The position numbers and the translations under genes are program-made. This document shows positions 22,761 through 35,394 of a stretch of 64,000 nt of DNA, piece by piece. Each line of letters opens with the position of its first letter. The first letter of the stretch is position 1. Under the pieces are notes generated by a model that worked only from the letters and a program-made list of their open reading frames with translations, had not been told where the DNA came from and searched no databases. Source of the DNA: Whitmania pigra (Eukaryota; Annelida; Clitellata; Hirudinida; Haemopidae); the NCBI GenBank assembly GCA_021613335.1, contig JAJTWR010000053.1:68501-132500 (forward strand), read 5' to 3'.

Positions 22761-25700
22761 TTAAGTTACACAGGTCTGACACGATTTGCAGCAATTAGCC
22801 TTCATTGTTTGGGTTTGACACAAACTGGGATTGTATTCCACCAGATCCCTGCATGTGAAATTCTTTGATTGGTGTTTCACCTTGTCATCATCACCTATGC
22901 AGGTATCTGAATCACAATTAGAATAACCAAAATTAAATGATTTTGCCAAATGCTCCCATTTTTTTGACTAAATATTTTCGTTTAACTAAGGTTGGTTATA
23001 ACAAATTTAGTAAAACATTTTAATATCAATAGTGTTTAGTGAAAAAAAATAATTTGGCTCACTTTCTACACCACTACATGACGCACAGCAGTATTTCCTG
23101 AATATACTATCGTTACAGAAATTTGGATTTTGATTAACCAATGATTTACAATCTCCTTGCAATGGCTCTCCAAGAACACGCTGACATGATAAAGTGCCTT
23201 TGAAATCGCCCTGAGTACAAGATCCTGAATATAATTTGCTTTGTTGATGCATCAGATGTCAAAACAATATTTTTTATAGTTATTGATGGAAGGTTAAACT
23301 ATTTGAAAATGTAATCGAGATAGTGAAAGGGGTTGTTCTGGTACCTGCATAAGAACTGGTTGATGACGAATATGCGGCACAGGATTGACAACAGTAATGA
23401 GAAGAGAGGTGACACACTTCAGGTATGAGCCCCAAGCAGTTTGTTCCTTTGTCTCCGTAGAGGCAGTTGCTGTTTGAAGTGTTCTGGACGAGGTTCTTAC
23501 AAGTTTTGCAGCAGGCGGTGGCATAGTAACCATAGTAGCAGTCTCTCGGTTCGAGATGTCGACATTTATTAATGGTGTCTTGACATCCTGTTTGTAAAAT
23601 GAAATAGCAGTTCGGCAGATATCCAATGCAAACATCGATTGAAAATCGAAATATTGCAGTAATAATCGCATATTTAATAATAAGATTATTTAATAAACCC
23701 TCTATTCATTATGATCGCTTAGTTTCTCATTTGAACTACATCCTCACCTCCGTTAATGGTCGGGTTGCCAGCGCATGACGCACAGCAAAGTTGTCTGAAT
23801 GTCACCGAATTGCACAAATATGGATATTTGAACGCTTCTTCGCATCCTATTTGCAGTCCAGTCCATTTGAGGATAGAATTTGGAATTGGGAACGATGGCT
23901 TGTAATCACCATAAACACAGCGATCTGTTGGAGTTAGAATGGTCGTTACAAAATGTATTCAACTCTTTTGAGATTGAAACCCAGATATCACACGAACTCA
24001 CAACGAAATCGCTATCCATAGGGTTAGAAATATTTTATATATTGCTAGATCAAAGGAATTATTGCTGTAAATAAACTTTCTCTTTTTTTGCTATGATTTA
24101 CCTGGTGCACGTGGAGCTCTGCGATCTCTTCTGCATTTTCCCTTGCGACACCAGGCTCCGTTTGAACAGATGGTTCCATCTAGTGTCTTCAACTCACTAC
24201 CTTGGGTGCATTTGAGGATCTGACACATATCGCTGTCCCCCTTTACATTATAATTTTATTAAAAAGTATGTAATTACAAAAATCAATTATCATTATTCCA
24301 TGAAAGTGAAAAATCTCTCAAGAGTAAACCATCAGATTGCACTGCTCACCACCCATCCATCCATACATCCACTCAACCACCCATCCGTCCATCCAAGCAC
24401 CCATTCAACCGTCCAGTCAACAATCCACTTACGTAATCCAAAAGTTGATTGAAACAATTTTTTTCATATAAGTCAATCTTATTGAATTATCAAATTTTGT
24501 ATTCAATTCTTACGCCTTCGAAGCGAGACTCGGGACCATAGGCGGTTCTACACTGATAATCAGGATCGTAGATTTGGCCTGGGTACAGTTCTAAAAAGAT
24601 GTCTGTACCTGGAATTCGGGTTTCATTTCCTTCGATTGTCAAGCAGTTCTTCTCAATCCTAAAATAATGATTCTGATTGCAAGTATTGTGGGGGTATACT
24701 TCAAATAATCAATTACATTACAAATTACAATAAATAATATTTTTATCTTATTATAAATAGTAAATCGAATAAAGTTGCAATATTTGCTGGCAAATAAATA
24801 CTGTTTTAAGACTGGATTCAATATTGTCTTACCTGTCCAGATATCTAATATTCTGTATAGTGTGGTTGATTGAACATTCTGAGAAGAAGTAGGACTTGTG
24901 ATTGTCATCATTCGAGTAATCCATTAAAACCTGTTCCATAATGTTGCCATTGGAGTGGCATTTGGTCATGTCGTCGTGAAACATTCCCAGGCTTTTGGAA
25001 TTAATAATAATAATTATTATTATTTTAATAATGTTTCAAATTATAAAAATTATAATTACATAATGCCAGTAAAATTATACTGATAAAACATCATATCAAT
25101 AAAAATAAACAACCAAACTCACGAATGTCCTAGCTCGTGTGCCAAGGTAAGAATTGCCTGATGAAACCATCGATATCTGATGATGGTGTGACTAAGACTT
25201 CTACAAATGTCCTTTGCAGTTGACCTGCCGTTTAAATATCCATTTTTGGATAGGATAGTGTATCTGAAAACGCAGACAATTGAAAATAATTGGATGGATG
25301 GCTGTGTTAGTTTTGGATATTAATATTAGAAAATATGGTTGGTTAGCCTAATAGATTATTATATCACGTAAATAAGGCAAAGAAGTCATATGATGGAAAG
25401 TCGAAATTCTCATTTTGTTTTTCCTTGATGCTTTTACGCCATTTGCCAAATTTGTTATAAGCATTATCATCATCAATAGTGACGTTATCAATTCTTGAGC
25501 TTTCAATGAATGGTGTGTCACTGGCATTCTGAAAACATGTACATTATTATATAATGCATATTATTAGTAAACGATTAAATGAATTATGGATTGAATTAAT
25601 GAATGAACAAATTGTTGATTGCATCAACTGAAAATTTACCAATTGATTTCAAAAATTATTTCCGCAAATCACCTACTTTTGATATAAATGTCCCAACCCA

Positions 25701-27610
25701 CTTGATGGTAAACTTCAAATGCTTAATCTCAATTCTTTCAAATATCATTTTCACCTAGGAATAACGATAAATAACAATATATTTTTAATTGTTTGAAATA
25801 ATATTCTGCTACTGAATGCTAAGCTGCAAAAAAATAGTTAGTAGAATCTTCACTTGGAACGCTTAGCATTCAAGAAGTTGACACGTAACACAATTGTAAA
25901 TTTAGAATAAATTAGTAACTGGGTGTTTATATTGGAAGTTTAAGCATCACTCAACCACCTACTTTTTCCATGACGTGGGTGAAAAGAAATATGATGTTTT
26001 TAGTGGCTTCTTCATTTCTGTCTTTGTCGTTTGTGGCTGTACTTTTTTCAAAGAACCTTAAATAACGTTATTTGCAATTAGTGCCCCGTTTTTACAACTG
26101 GTTTATTACCAAAAACTAACTTTCTATAAAGAGAATAATCCATCATTGTGAATATTTCAACAGTCAACAGTCTCTTCTTCAACTCTGTTTTTGTGGATCT
26201 TTTCTTAATCCTCATGTCTTTTAATTCATTATCAACATAATCTGACAAATTAAATTTGTATATGCAATAATATGTTATTTTATTAATTAATAATTAAGCA
26301 AAGGGTGATTGGAAATCTACCTTCAACCAAGTTTCTGTCCTGTTTAAATATTATTGATGAAGTTTCAAAGAGTAAGTGAGTTACGCCATCAACGTTAAGA
26401 ACATTGGTTTTGATGCGTTCGCTTCCAGCGCCTATGTCAGCCTTATTCAGAAATGGATCGTTCCCGAAGAGGTCTCTTGGTCCCAATGAGAATGATTTGT
26501 CACCGTGAACAAAAGAAATGATCTGTGTTTATATTAAATAATTTATTTATAATTTTCAAAATTTAATCAAATTGTACGTCCTTAAGCATATATGTCATTC
26601 AAATGACTTATTTAATTGATATTGCTGAAATATTTATCATACAACTGTGTCGATATCCACAAAATTTAAGACATTTTTAATTATTTAAAAGTTTACGCGG
26701 GAAGTATTCTTATTACAATGACTCACATAGTAAATTTCTTTGGTCTCGCCAGCCTTCTTGATGGTAACAGTAGCTGAAGCATCGAAAATATGATCTTTAT
26801 AAGCGCCAGTGAACTGTGGATTTAAAATTAAAAAACTGCAAAGCTTACGTTTTTATAAGCAATATAACTTAGTAACAAAACTGCAATTTCATTCAGTGAA
26901 AAGGGAGAAGATGTTTACAATATTCAACGTCATTTAAAAATGCTATGAAATTGCTAAATTTAAATCAAATATAAATTTCGAGCAAATACAATATCTAAGA
27001 AACCAACTTTTTCATTGTTTTTCCAAATTGAACTTTGACCCTGTGTCTTGGTTATTATTAGAGGCTGTTCAATGGAATCTGTCGACTGCTTGATTAGATT
27101 CAAGGTTATTTTACTGTTTTCAAGTTCAAGGTCGAATTCGATGGAATCCGGTAATGATTTTGTGTTGTGTTTGTTGTCCTTGTAGATCCATCTTGGTTTA
27201 ACTACAATGACACATAACATTAGATTATCGGCCACATAACAATAACCCCAGAGCATCACAATGGGGTGATGCTTGGTTTAAGGATTTCTGAAATCTCAGA
27301 ACGAAAACATTTTAAAAACAAATGCTTTGTAAAATTTATATAATGCTTAATATATGTATTATCACATTACCACTAATAACAAAAATTATTACTTTCTTCT
27401 ATTTTGAAAGACGTCGATAGGAGGACATAAGCAAGCACCGATAGCACTTGCGTAACTCTGAAATCCTGAAAATAATATTTTTGAATTAAATTAATTAAAG
27501 TATTAACGTGTAGTAACCATAACATCATAATTGTTAAGAACAAACGACAAGTACACTGTTAAATGTCGGATTCATTGGAGTAAAAATAACTTAACAATCT
27601 TACTTACCAT
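22761..27610 (-). CDS. secreted ADAMTS-like metalloprotease with five ShKT domains, copy A
   Basis: Seventeen exons join in consistent phase into 774 codons. Exons (5' to 3'): 27610-27608, 27465-27393, 27201-27008, 26813-26727, 26522-26321, 26241-26121, 26056-25963, 25754-25677, 25528-25368, 25263-25123, 24991-24833, 24658-24514, 24240-24102, 23924-23748, 23587-23345, 23224-23063, 22906-22761. Signal peptide 1-19 (MDFRVTQVLSVLAYVLLST); M12B-type propeptide to a basic site RIKKR (197-201); reprolysin domain with HELGHSLGMFHDD (zinc His 380, 384, 390; Glu381) and FSECS; an ADAMTS Cys-rich segment (YPGQIYDPDYQC, GAWCRKGKC); then five ShKT modules (exon 14, two in exon 15, exons 16 and 17). No thrombospondin repeat seen. 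It is predicted to be secreted and zinc-dependent; the substrate is unknown. The intact frame over 17 exons argues for a functional gene. Confidence 0.85.
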
Positions 27611-27650
27611 TCTACTTCAATTTTCTATTACACGGTCAGAGTTGTTCGTA

Positions 27651-27700
27651 CTTAAAGGAACAATATAAACGGCCCTTTGTTGCTCTGCAACAACTGTAAC
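27651..27700 (-). promoter_or_regulatory. core promoter region of metalloprotease A
   Basis: The block GGGCCGTTTATATTGTTCC, then AAGTACGAACAACTCTGAC, upstream of the ATG is conserved in copy B. Copies B and C have TATAAGTA here (minus strand, 42349 and 53602), while A has TTTAAGTA. The TTTATATT just upstream may replace it. A further conserved block lies at 27751-27850. Confidence 0.4.
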
Positions 27701-28189
27701 AAAGAATCAACACCTTTTAACAATTAAAATCTAACCTGAGCTAATTTAACCGGTATGATCCAGTCATAGTTTGGGATTACGACAGTATCATTTCATTGCC
27801 TTTTTTTTATGGTTATCACCTTTTTGATAAAGTCAGACTGGCACGTATTTTCATCGCAAAATCAACTACTGCAGCTCAAGCATTACTACAAAATACTTGC
27901 TTTAATTTCGGTTGAACAACAACCTCCAACAAAAATTTATAATTTATTTTGTTTAAGGAAGAAAATGCAAATAATGTATTCATGCGCTTTCTGATTTGCC
28001 TCGGATCTAATATCTACTGCGCTTGTATGTATTTTAGTATGAATAAAAATATTATTAATTATGTAGTTCATTATATTATTATTACCCCCATTGACACACA
28101 CGTTTACCAATTCTGTTAAAATACATGATAATTTTAGTTGTTACGATTTATTTGTATGTATTTGATTGGGATTTTTTTAATTTGAAGAA
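27700..28189. other. upstream DNA of metalloprotease A, conserved with copy B
   Basis: No gene. Blocks such as GGTATGATCCAGTCATAG, CAGTATCATTTCATTG, CTTTTTGATAAAGTCAGA and ACGATTTATTTGTATGTAT recur in order upstream of copy B (42446-43480). They mark the extent of the segmental duplication and may include regulatory DNA. Confidence 0.5.
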
Positions 28190-29428
28190 ATGTTGATGTC
28201 AAAGCGTTAGTTGAGCCAAGCGGGAAAGAATAAAATGTTGCGGCTTACTATTAATTTCGTTTTTTCTACTGTTCTTCTTAGAAAAAAACTTGATAAAATT
28301 AATATCATTCGACTTGTCGTCGTTTTCCGCTTTTTGCCGGTGGTTAAATTTTCGTTTCTACTGGGTTTTTTGCGTGGCTTTTTGCCTTGTAAAATGTCTC
28401 GAAAGAATTCAAAATGCTAGGAATTCGACGAGGCTACAATTGATGATTTGGCCCTTTAAAATCAGGGCAAATATTTTGAAGTCCATAAGAGAGATGATCA
28501 AAGAGGAGATGCATGGACTGATTAAATCTGCTGTCAAAGAGGAGATGACTGCATTAATTGGAAAGGTGAATGAAGCAAGGAAAACAATCACCTCTAGACA
28601 AGGATTGACATAATTGAGACACAGCTGAAAGCCAACTATGAATTGCTAGATGCGTCTTTGGCCGAAGTGGTCGCCATATCCTCTTGGGACAAGACGAGTC
28701 AGGTACAGGGAATGAATCGAAAAGATACAGTCCAGGCAGTTATCAATTGCTGCAACTCCAAACTTGGCGTTAGCATCTCAGAGAGCGACATACATTCTGG
28801 TTACGGGTTTTCCAGCAAAAGTGGCCCTCGTCCAATAGTTGTCACCATCACTTCAAAGTTGGTCAGAGACAGAGTCTATGTTCTGAAAAAATCACTGCAC
28901 AAAAATAAATCATCAAAGATCTACATCAACGAACACATAACCAAGTCAAAGTCGGAAATCTTAGTCAAAGCCAGAAAACTTGTAAAGGAGAAAAACTCTC
29001 ATCAGAATAGACATGGAATGGTCACGTTTACTTCAAGAGAGGTGAGAACTCGGGGCCAACTCAAGTTCACAACCTCCTTGACTTGGTAAAATATTAACTT
29101 CGTTTTTTTAGATGTCTGGTTTTCTTTTCCTCTTATCATAGAGTCTCTGTTTCCTGAAGAAAGTAAGTTTTTCGCCCGACCATGTTTTGTTTTTTTCACG
29201 TAAATTGTCGAAGTCTTCAAAATAAATTATCGGACTTGCAAATTCTTTTAAAGAGTTGTGACCCTGGAATAATTGCACTCACTGAAACATGGTTGAATAG
29301 TGATAGCGCTGAGAGCATAACGTTGAGAGACTATGAATTCATCTACAAGTGCCGTGAAAGTAAAAGAGGAGGCGGTGTTGGCTTGTTTTTGGACAAGAGA
29401 ATCAAATTTGAGAACCTTGATGGGGCAA
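28190..29428 (+). mobile_element. LINE: ORF1 and start of ORF2 endonuclease
   Basis: ORF1 starts near 28394 (MSRKNSK) and is interrupted by a stop and frameshifts around 28420-28615. It then runs open in 28643-29089: a helical segment followed by a globular region ending with SEILVKARKLVKEKN. About 90 bp later ORF2 begins (29182, MFCFFHVNCRSLQNKLSDL) with the endonuclease motif LTETWLN. The element stops abruptly near 29428, where C-rich hAT-like DNA begins, so its reverse transcriptase is missing. Loss of the 3' side is unusual for a LINE copy and implies a later insertion or rearrangement. Confidence 0.75.
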
Positions 29429-29429
29429 A

Positions 29430-30460
29430 GCATTTTTTGCCCCCCCCCCCCCCAATAATTTTTCAGAGGGGCAACGTATCATTTTGCCCCCCAATAATTT
29501 TGTGGTGGAGCATTTACATATTTTAAGTTAAACTTTTAAGTTGCTAACTAAAAAAAATTAGTTAAACTCACAATTTAACTAAATTATTTTTTTTCTTAGT
29601 TATACTGTTGCCTTAACTACAATTTTTTAGTTAAACTAAAAGTTTGCAACTTTTTAGTGAACTAGTTGCCCGTCACTGCACGTTACCATAGCAATGAAGC
29701 GTTGAATTGAATTAAAATGAAAGTGACGGCACGGCATGTTGTTTTCGTTATTACTTTTCAAATTAAAAAAATTTAATAGTTGTTTTTTTCTTTAAAAAAG
29801 TCTTACCGGTTAGTACTGTTAATTATGTTTTATTTAATAATAATCAAATTAAATCAAAACGTTCGAATTGCAACTTACTGTTTTAGTTTTTATACTTTGA
29901 GGCTGAATGAATTAGAATTTTGTTTTTTAATTCAGAAATTGATAAATAAGTTTAGAATGGAAAAGTTTTTGATCAAATTGTCGGCTAAAACCTCCAGGCC
30001 GGTTTCAATAGACTCTTTGAGCCAGGTGGATACCGCAAAAGCAGATGCAGATCTAGCGGAAAGTACATCTTCTGCTGTTCTCGGTAAATCCGTGAATGCA
30101 AAACGTCGATTTGTGCCAAAATGGACCAATAGCTTCCCCTGGGTTTTGTATGACTCGGAGAAAGACATTGTGCTGTGTTCCACATGTCGAGAAATTTTTC
30201 TGACCATGGGTCTGCCGTTTTCCTCCAGAAAGGAAACAGTTTTCATCGAAACAGGATTGAATAATTGGAAAAAGGGTTTGGAAAAGTTTTTTTGCAAAAT
30301 TGGGTTTTTTACTAGTATCTATGAAAACTGTCGTTCTTCGCAGTCTACGTCAATTCACTTTAAACCAATGAAAAACGATTTACGAACTAAAGTTTCAGCG
30401 ACAAGTTTATGAAATAAATTTGGCCCCCCAATAATTTTATCAAGTTGGCGCCTCTGATTG
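29430..30460 (+). mobile_element. hAT-like element fragment with zinc-finger N-terminal region
   Basis: Bounded by C-rich CCCCCCAATAATTTT blocks near 29440-29500 and at 30421-30440, with CAGAGGGGCAAC (29464) and the inverted CAGAGGCGCCAAC at the right end (to about 30457). The plus frame 29957-30412 resembles the N-terminus of TTF/ZMYM-type hAT transposases: NSFPWVLYDSEKDIVLCSTC and TGLNNWKKGLEKF. No catalytic domain remains. Matching target duplications were not found. Confidence 0.6.
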
Positions 30461-30540
30461 TACCTCATCAACATCAAGACAACGCAATCAATGTGACATT
30501 TGTACAGCAGAATGAAGACAAAGTTATAAACTAAATGCAC

Positions 30541-31080
30541 TAATGTTGAAGTATCAGGATGTATGTTTTAGTTTGAGCAACGATTGAAAGCAAACATACA
30601 GCAAAAAATAAAGCGGGCTTTTTAGTAGGGTTCGATTGACTTTGGATATCAAAATAATGTTGGTCTAGCATCTAAATAACATTATAACATTATAAACAAA
30701 TTCATTATAACATTATAAAAAAAGTTCATTAAATAATTTTGCCTTCACTTGCCGCCTTGGCATCGATTATCTTTCATTATTCGATATTGAAATATATGAG
30801 GAAACTTCTTAATTCAGTGGTTATTTTTGTTTTGAATAACTATAAAGTAGTATATAATTATTTTATTCGCTTGACTCTATCATTTAACATGAATGTAAGT
30901 GCACAGAATGCAAATTATTTAAGCATATAATTTTGCAAAAGTGCAAAACTCATGCCGAGTCTGTTTTCTTGAGTCGTCCAATCTTTTTTTGAAACAAAAT
31001 GTGAAATAAACTTTCAAAATAAAAGTTTTGCTCCAATATATCAGTCTCTTTTCACCAGGGACGTCATTATAAGATTGAAG
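30541..31080. other. AT-rich DNA, nothing recognised
   Basis: No coding region or repeat recognised between the hAT-like fragment and the gypsy element. Confidence 0.4.
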
Positions 31081-31227
31081 TGTTAAACCAGGCTAACACT
31101 TGACTTTTAATCGAACGTACAATCGGTATAACTCATAAACGGATTGACGACAATGAAAAGCATCAGCGCGGTAAAAACTCGGAGAATGTAAACAAAACAT
31201 CCTTCGTAGGGATGTACAGTCACTACA
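31081..31227 (-). repeat. putative 3' LTR of the gypsy element
   Basis: On the minus strand a purine-rich CCCAGGGAGGAGCTCAC tract precedes TGTAGTGACTGTACATCCC, and the block ends GCCTGGTTTAACA. TG...CA ends and position after integrase fit an LTR of about 147 bp. There is no second LTR to confirm it. Confidence 0.4.
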
Positions 31228-31253
31228 GTGAGCTCCTCCCTGGGAAGACGGAG

Positions 31254-34147
31254 TCAGTAGTAGATGTGATCCCGGTGATGATTGAAACGAACACATCTTC
31301 CTGATCTTGTGCGTGGGGGTTCAGGTGGGTTATTGGGAGAATTTGTGATGGATGCAGGAGCTGTCTGGTCAACAAGCGTCCCTGGCGTCGTCATCGGCAT
31401 CTTGGCAAGTTTGACACGATCCAGTGAAACACAACTGGTGGATCCATCGGGAAGTTCTATCTTGACAATATGTTGTTTGGTATCAAGGACTTTGTAAGGA
31501 CCCTGGTATGGAGCCTCTAAAGGTTGTCGAACTCTATCTATCCGCAACCAGACATATTGTCCAGGTTGCAAGGTAACTGACTGTGGGCGGATGGTTCGAC
31601 CATGGTGTATACCTTCAGAGAGAGTTGTAAAGTCCAGTTGACGCATGTGCTTGTGGAGTTGCTGGATTGCTTCAAACTGTTCCTTAGTAGAAGGATTCGC
31701 TTTGTGAAAGAAGACATGTGACATCAAGATGTCTGAGCCTGTCATGGCTGTAAACGGTGAATACCCATGTTCAGTCGGTAAAGCTCTCAATGCTAAGCAA
31801 ACTATTGGAAGTGCTATGAGCCATTCTTCATTTCGAGACACAAGTGCTGTCTTGAGTGTTCTATGGAAACGCTCGATCATCCCATTGGACTGAGGGTGAT
31901 AAGCAGTGGTGCGTAATCGATGAAAACCAATAGAATGGGACAAAGCATTGAAGAGACTGCTTTCAAACTGTCGTCCTTGATCTGTAGTGAGGCACAATGG
32001 TACTCCAAATCTACTAATCCAGTGGGTTAAAAATGCCTCAGCAACTGTGGTAGCTGTGATTGAGGCTACGGGAACACATTCAAACCAACGCGTTGCTCTG
32101 TCGATGAGTGTCACAACATATTGCATCTCTGAGGTGTAATGAGAACCAAGTGTTTTTGAAGGTTTCAGAGGTCCTACTATGTCCATGTGAACTGTTTGAA
32201 ATCGATCATTGAATGGATACATGGGTTGTTCTGGGATACTCTTGTTGTGACGATTGACCTTGGCTTTCTGACAGTCTAAGCAGTTGTTGACCCATTGTTT
32301 GATGTCCCCTTTCATTTTAGGCCAATAATACCTTGTTGCAATCAAATTAGTAGATCCTCGTATACCTGGATGTGCCAGATTGTGAAGGTGCCTAAACACT
32401 GATTGTCGTTGTGCTAAGGGAACATATGGACGGGGATAAATTGAGCTGTTTTCGCAAAGAATTGTCAAGTCCGCCGAGAGTTGATGGGATGTGAGAGCAT
32501 CCTTGCACTTTTGTATTTCCGGATCTTCAGTCTGTGCTTTGGCAATACTCGCTAGATCTGGGTGTTCAAGTTGCAGTGCAGTGACTGGCCTGGAAAGTGC
32601 ATCTGCTACTATGTTTTCAGCTCCTCTGATGTGATGTATTTCAGTCACATATTCAGAGATGATGGAGAGACGTCGTTGTTGCATGTGGGTCTTCTGGTCC
32701 CTGTTGGACTGAAAAGCTTGGCAGATGGGTTTGTGGTCTGTAAATAAATGGAGTTCCCTGCCTTCAACGATGTGCTTGAAATGGAGGACAGCCAAGTATG
32801 CTGCCAAAAGCTCTTTGTCAAATGCAGAGTATATTGATTCTGTTTTAGAAAGTCTCTTGGAATAAAAAGCAATTGGCTGTGGTATACCCAAAACAACCTG
32901 ATGAAGTGCCGCACCGATGGCTACCGAAGATGCATCAGTCACTAGGTGGTATAGGTTACTAGACTTGCTAATGTAATGAAGATTGGCCGCATCTGCTAGA
33001 GATGATTTTACATCTTCAAAAGCTTTGCACAGAGAGGTTTCCCACGTCAATTGATGGTTACGTTGATTTGTACTTCCCAAAAGAGTATACAAGGGGGCAG
33101 ATATCTGGGCAAAATGAGGGATGAATGATCTATAATATCCAATCATGCCAATAAAACGTCGTAAACCTGCATAGTCTTTCGGTTTAGGAAAATCGATGAT
33201 GGCTCGTGTGTTATCTTCAGGTGGTGATATTCCAGTCGAAGATAGTCTATGGCCTAGAAACACAACAGAGCTCTGGGCAAACATACATTTACTGACGTTG
33301 ATCCGGAGGTTGTTTTCCTCCAGCCGCTGAAAGACAGTTCTGAGGTGCTGTATATGCTCATGCTCATTGTTTGAGGCTACCAAAATATCGTCAATATACA
33401 CACAAACAAACGGCAAGTCTTGAAAAGTTGCATCCATGAATCTTTGGAATGTTTGAGTTGCATTTCTGAGGCCGAATGGCATGCGAGTAAATTCAAACAA
33501 ACCAAAAGGAGTTGTAACGGCTGTCTTTGGAATATCATCTGGATGAATGGGGATATTGTAATATGCCTTCAGCAAATCTAATTTACTGAATACTGAACTG
33601 CCACTGAGTCGGCTTGTCACATCAGAAATTCTTGGCAGAGGATATCTGTCAGGTTTTGTGACACTGTTGAGTTTCCGATAATCTCCACAGGGCCGCCATT
33701 GGTTGTCCTTTTTGGGGACCATGTGTAGTGGGCTGGAATAAGAACTGCAAGATTGTCGAACAATCCCAGCCTTTAACAGCATTGCGAATTCTTGCTTAGC
33801 GGCCTCAAATTTGTCAAGTGGGAGTTGTCGAAAACGGGAACAGATTGGCTTGTTTGATGTTAGTTCAATTGTATGCTGTGCTGACAATGAAGGTGAACGG
33901 AGGTCTATCTGCCAAGGGCCAACCAGAGCAGTGTGACGTTCTATTAATGCCTTGATGAGTGGGGGGGTGTCAGGTGGACAGTCGAATACAGGGGCAATAA
34001 TCTCCCCAACCGTTGTTATCATTGCTGTGGAGAGTGACGTCTTCATGTCCAGAAGTTGGCGGTTGCGACAGTCAACAAGTAGATGGTGATGAATGAAGAA
34101 ATCAGCCCCTAATACATGAAGTACTGGACCAACTGTCGTGCCAACAA
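31254..34147 (-). mobile_element. Ty3/gypsy retrotransposon pol (RT, RNase H, integrase), 5'-truncated
   Basis: The minus-strand frame is open from about 34146 to 31254. It starts in the tail of the aspartic-protease region (LGADFFIHHHLLVDCRNRQL). Reverse transcriptase follows with the active-site YIDD (33397-33386), then RNase H (TDHKPICQAF), the integrase HHCC finger (HLHNLAHPGIRG, CLDCQKAK) and the integrase core with MDIVGPL, TTDQGRQFE and GMIERFHR. The intact frame suggests a fairly recent copy. Gag, most of the protease and the 5' LTR are absent. The right edge abuts an exon of the poly-Cys membrane-protein gene. Confidence 0.9.
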
Positions 34148-34808
34148 TGCTCCAGGATCACAAGAGCTTCTGATGACTTTTAGAGTATTTGGATCAGTCC
34201 ATTACCTCTTCGAAGTCAGGAATGGCTCTGAAGGTGATTAGTTTGCTTAAAACTTAGGTCGCCCTAATCACTAATTAATTATTAAATAAATTCACATCGA
34301 ATATTATGCTCAGTTTATCAGGACATAGTTTTTTCGTAAGACGCTGTTAATTAATACTTAACTAATTATAAGTTATTACTATTATATTATATTATTAATT
34401 AATAATAAATAAGTTATAAGGTATTATTTTATTATATTACTAATTAATTATAATACTAATAATTATATTATATATAATTATAATAACAATTATTATAATA
34501 TATTATTAATTTATTATTATTATTATTATATTGAAAATTTGTCTGTTTCAGATTTGACAACTCCTCAACCCCCAGTTCCTCCTCCAAATTATTGGTGGAT
34601 TGTTGCAGTGGTCGGAACTTTGGCTCTTGTGGTCTACGGCCTCATCACTTGCCTTCGTCGTTGCTGCTGCTGCTGTTGCTGCTGCAAGGTTGGCATGCTT
34701 ATTTTTCCGACTTTATTTTTTTAAATAGTTGAGAAACATTATTATAAGTAGATTATTTCTATTGATATTATTTTTTACCTTGTATTTCAGTCTTACAAAG
34801 AAGTGTGA
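34148..34808 (+). pseudogene. poly-Cys type I membrane protein, copy 1 (3' half only)
   Basis: Three 3' exons remain: 34148-34233 (APGSQELLMTFRVFGSVHY, then LFEVRNGSEG), 34552-34688 and 34791-34808. They encode a Pro-rich stalk (TTPQPPVPPPNYWW), a transmembrane helix (IVAVVGTLALVVYGLI), a dibasic LRR, eight consecutive Cys and a short SYKEV tail. Splice sites are good (gtgatt; tgtttcag; gttggc; atttcag). All upstream exons are missing; the gypsy element abuts the first surviving exon. The paralog with 5' exons is inverted at 45497-47101. The Cys run lies next to the membrane, where palmitoylation is common; that is an inference. The family is not recognised. Confidence 0.65.
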
Positions 34809-34809
34809 A

Positions 34810-35390
34810 AAATGCTGAATGATCTTGGAGAGATTTGGTCCTGACTTCTTGACTCGAAAATAATTTCAATCATTTTGTTTATTCCTTGATTAGGATTATC
34901 AAAATTTGTCTTCAAATTTAAGTGACGCTCTTTATGACGAGCAATCTATTGAAAGTGTTGTTTAACCGCATGACGACTACAATAAAATTTGTTGCATTTA
35001 TTCACGTTTCTACTTTTTCTTAATTTTCGAGTTACAGCAAATACTTGAACTACAAAAAATACTTTTACAATTTTGGAAAGGAACTTCGTCTTCCAAAATA
35101 AAAAAAATACTTATAGCTTTCGAATCTATCAAATGATCTTAGATTGTAATGAATACTGCCCATGAAATTATAGCAATTACTTCAAATAATATAAATCAAA
35201 GTCCGAATAAATAAGCTAATAAAAAGACTGGCCAGGATATTTCATTTACCAGTCAGTTCAAAGCAATTGAGGATCGGATCAATTTCATCAAGGCCAGAAC
35301 TATGGGATGTCTTCATTTGACCAGCAATACTCATGATCTCACCTGGCGTCGTTAGAGAAGCATTCATCGGGTGCAATGAAAGAAATTTTT
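34810..35390. other. downstream DNA shared with the inverted copy
   Basis: 3' flank of membrane-protein copy 1. It is similar, inverted, to about 45090-45500 as far as the block GTCCGAATAAATAAG, marking the extent of the inverted duplication. No gene. Confidence 0.5.
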
Positions 35391-35394
35391 ATTA

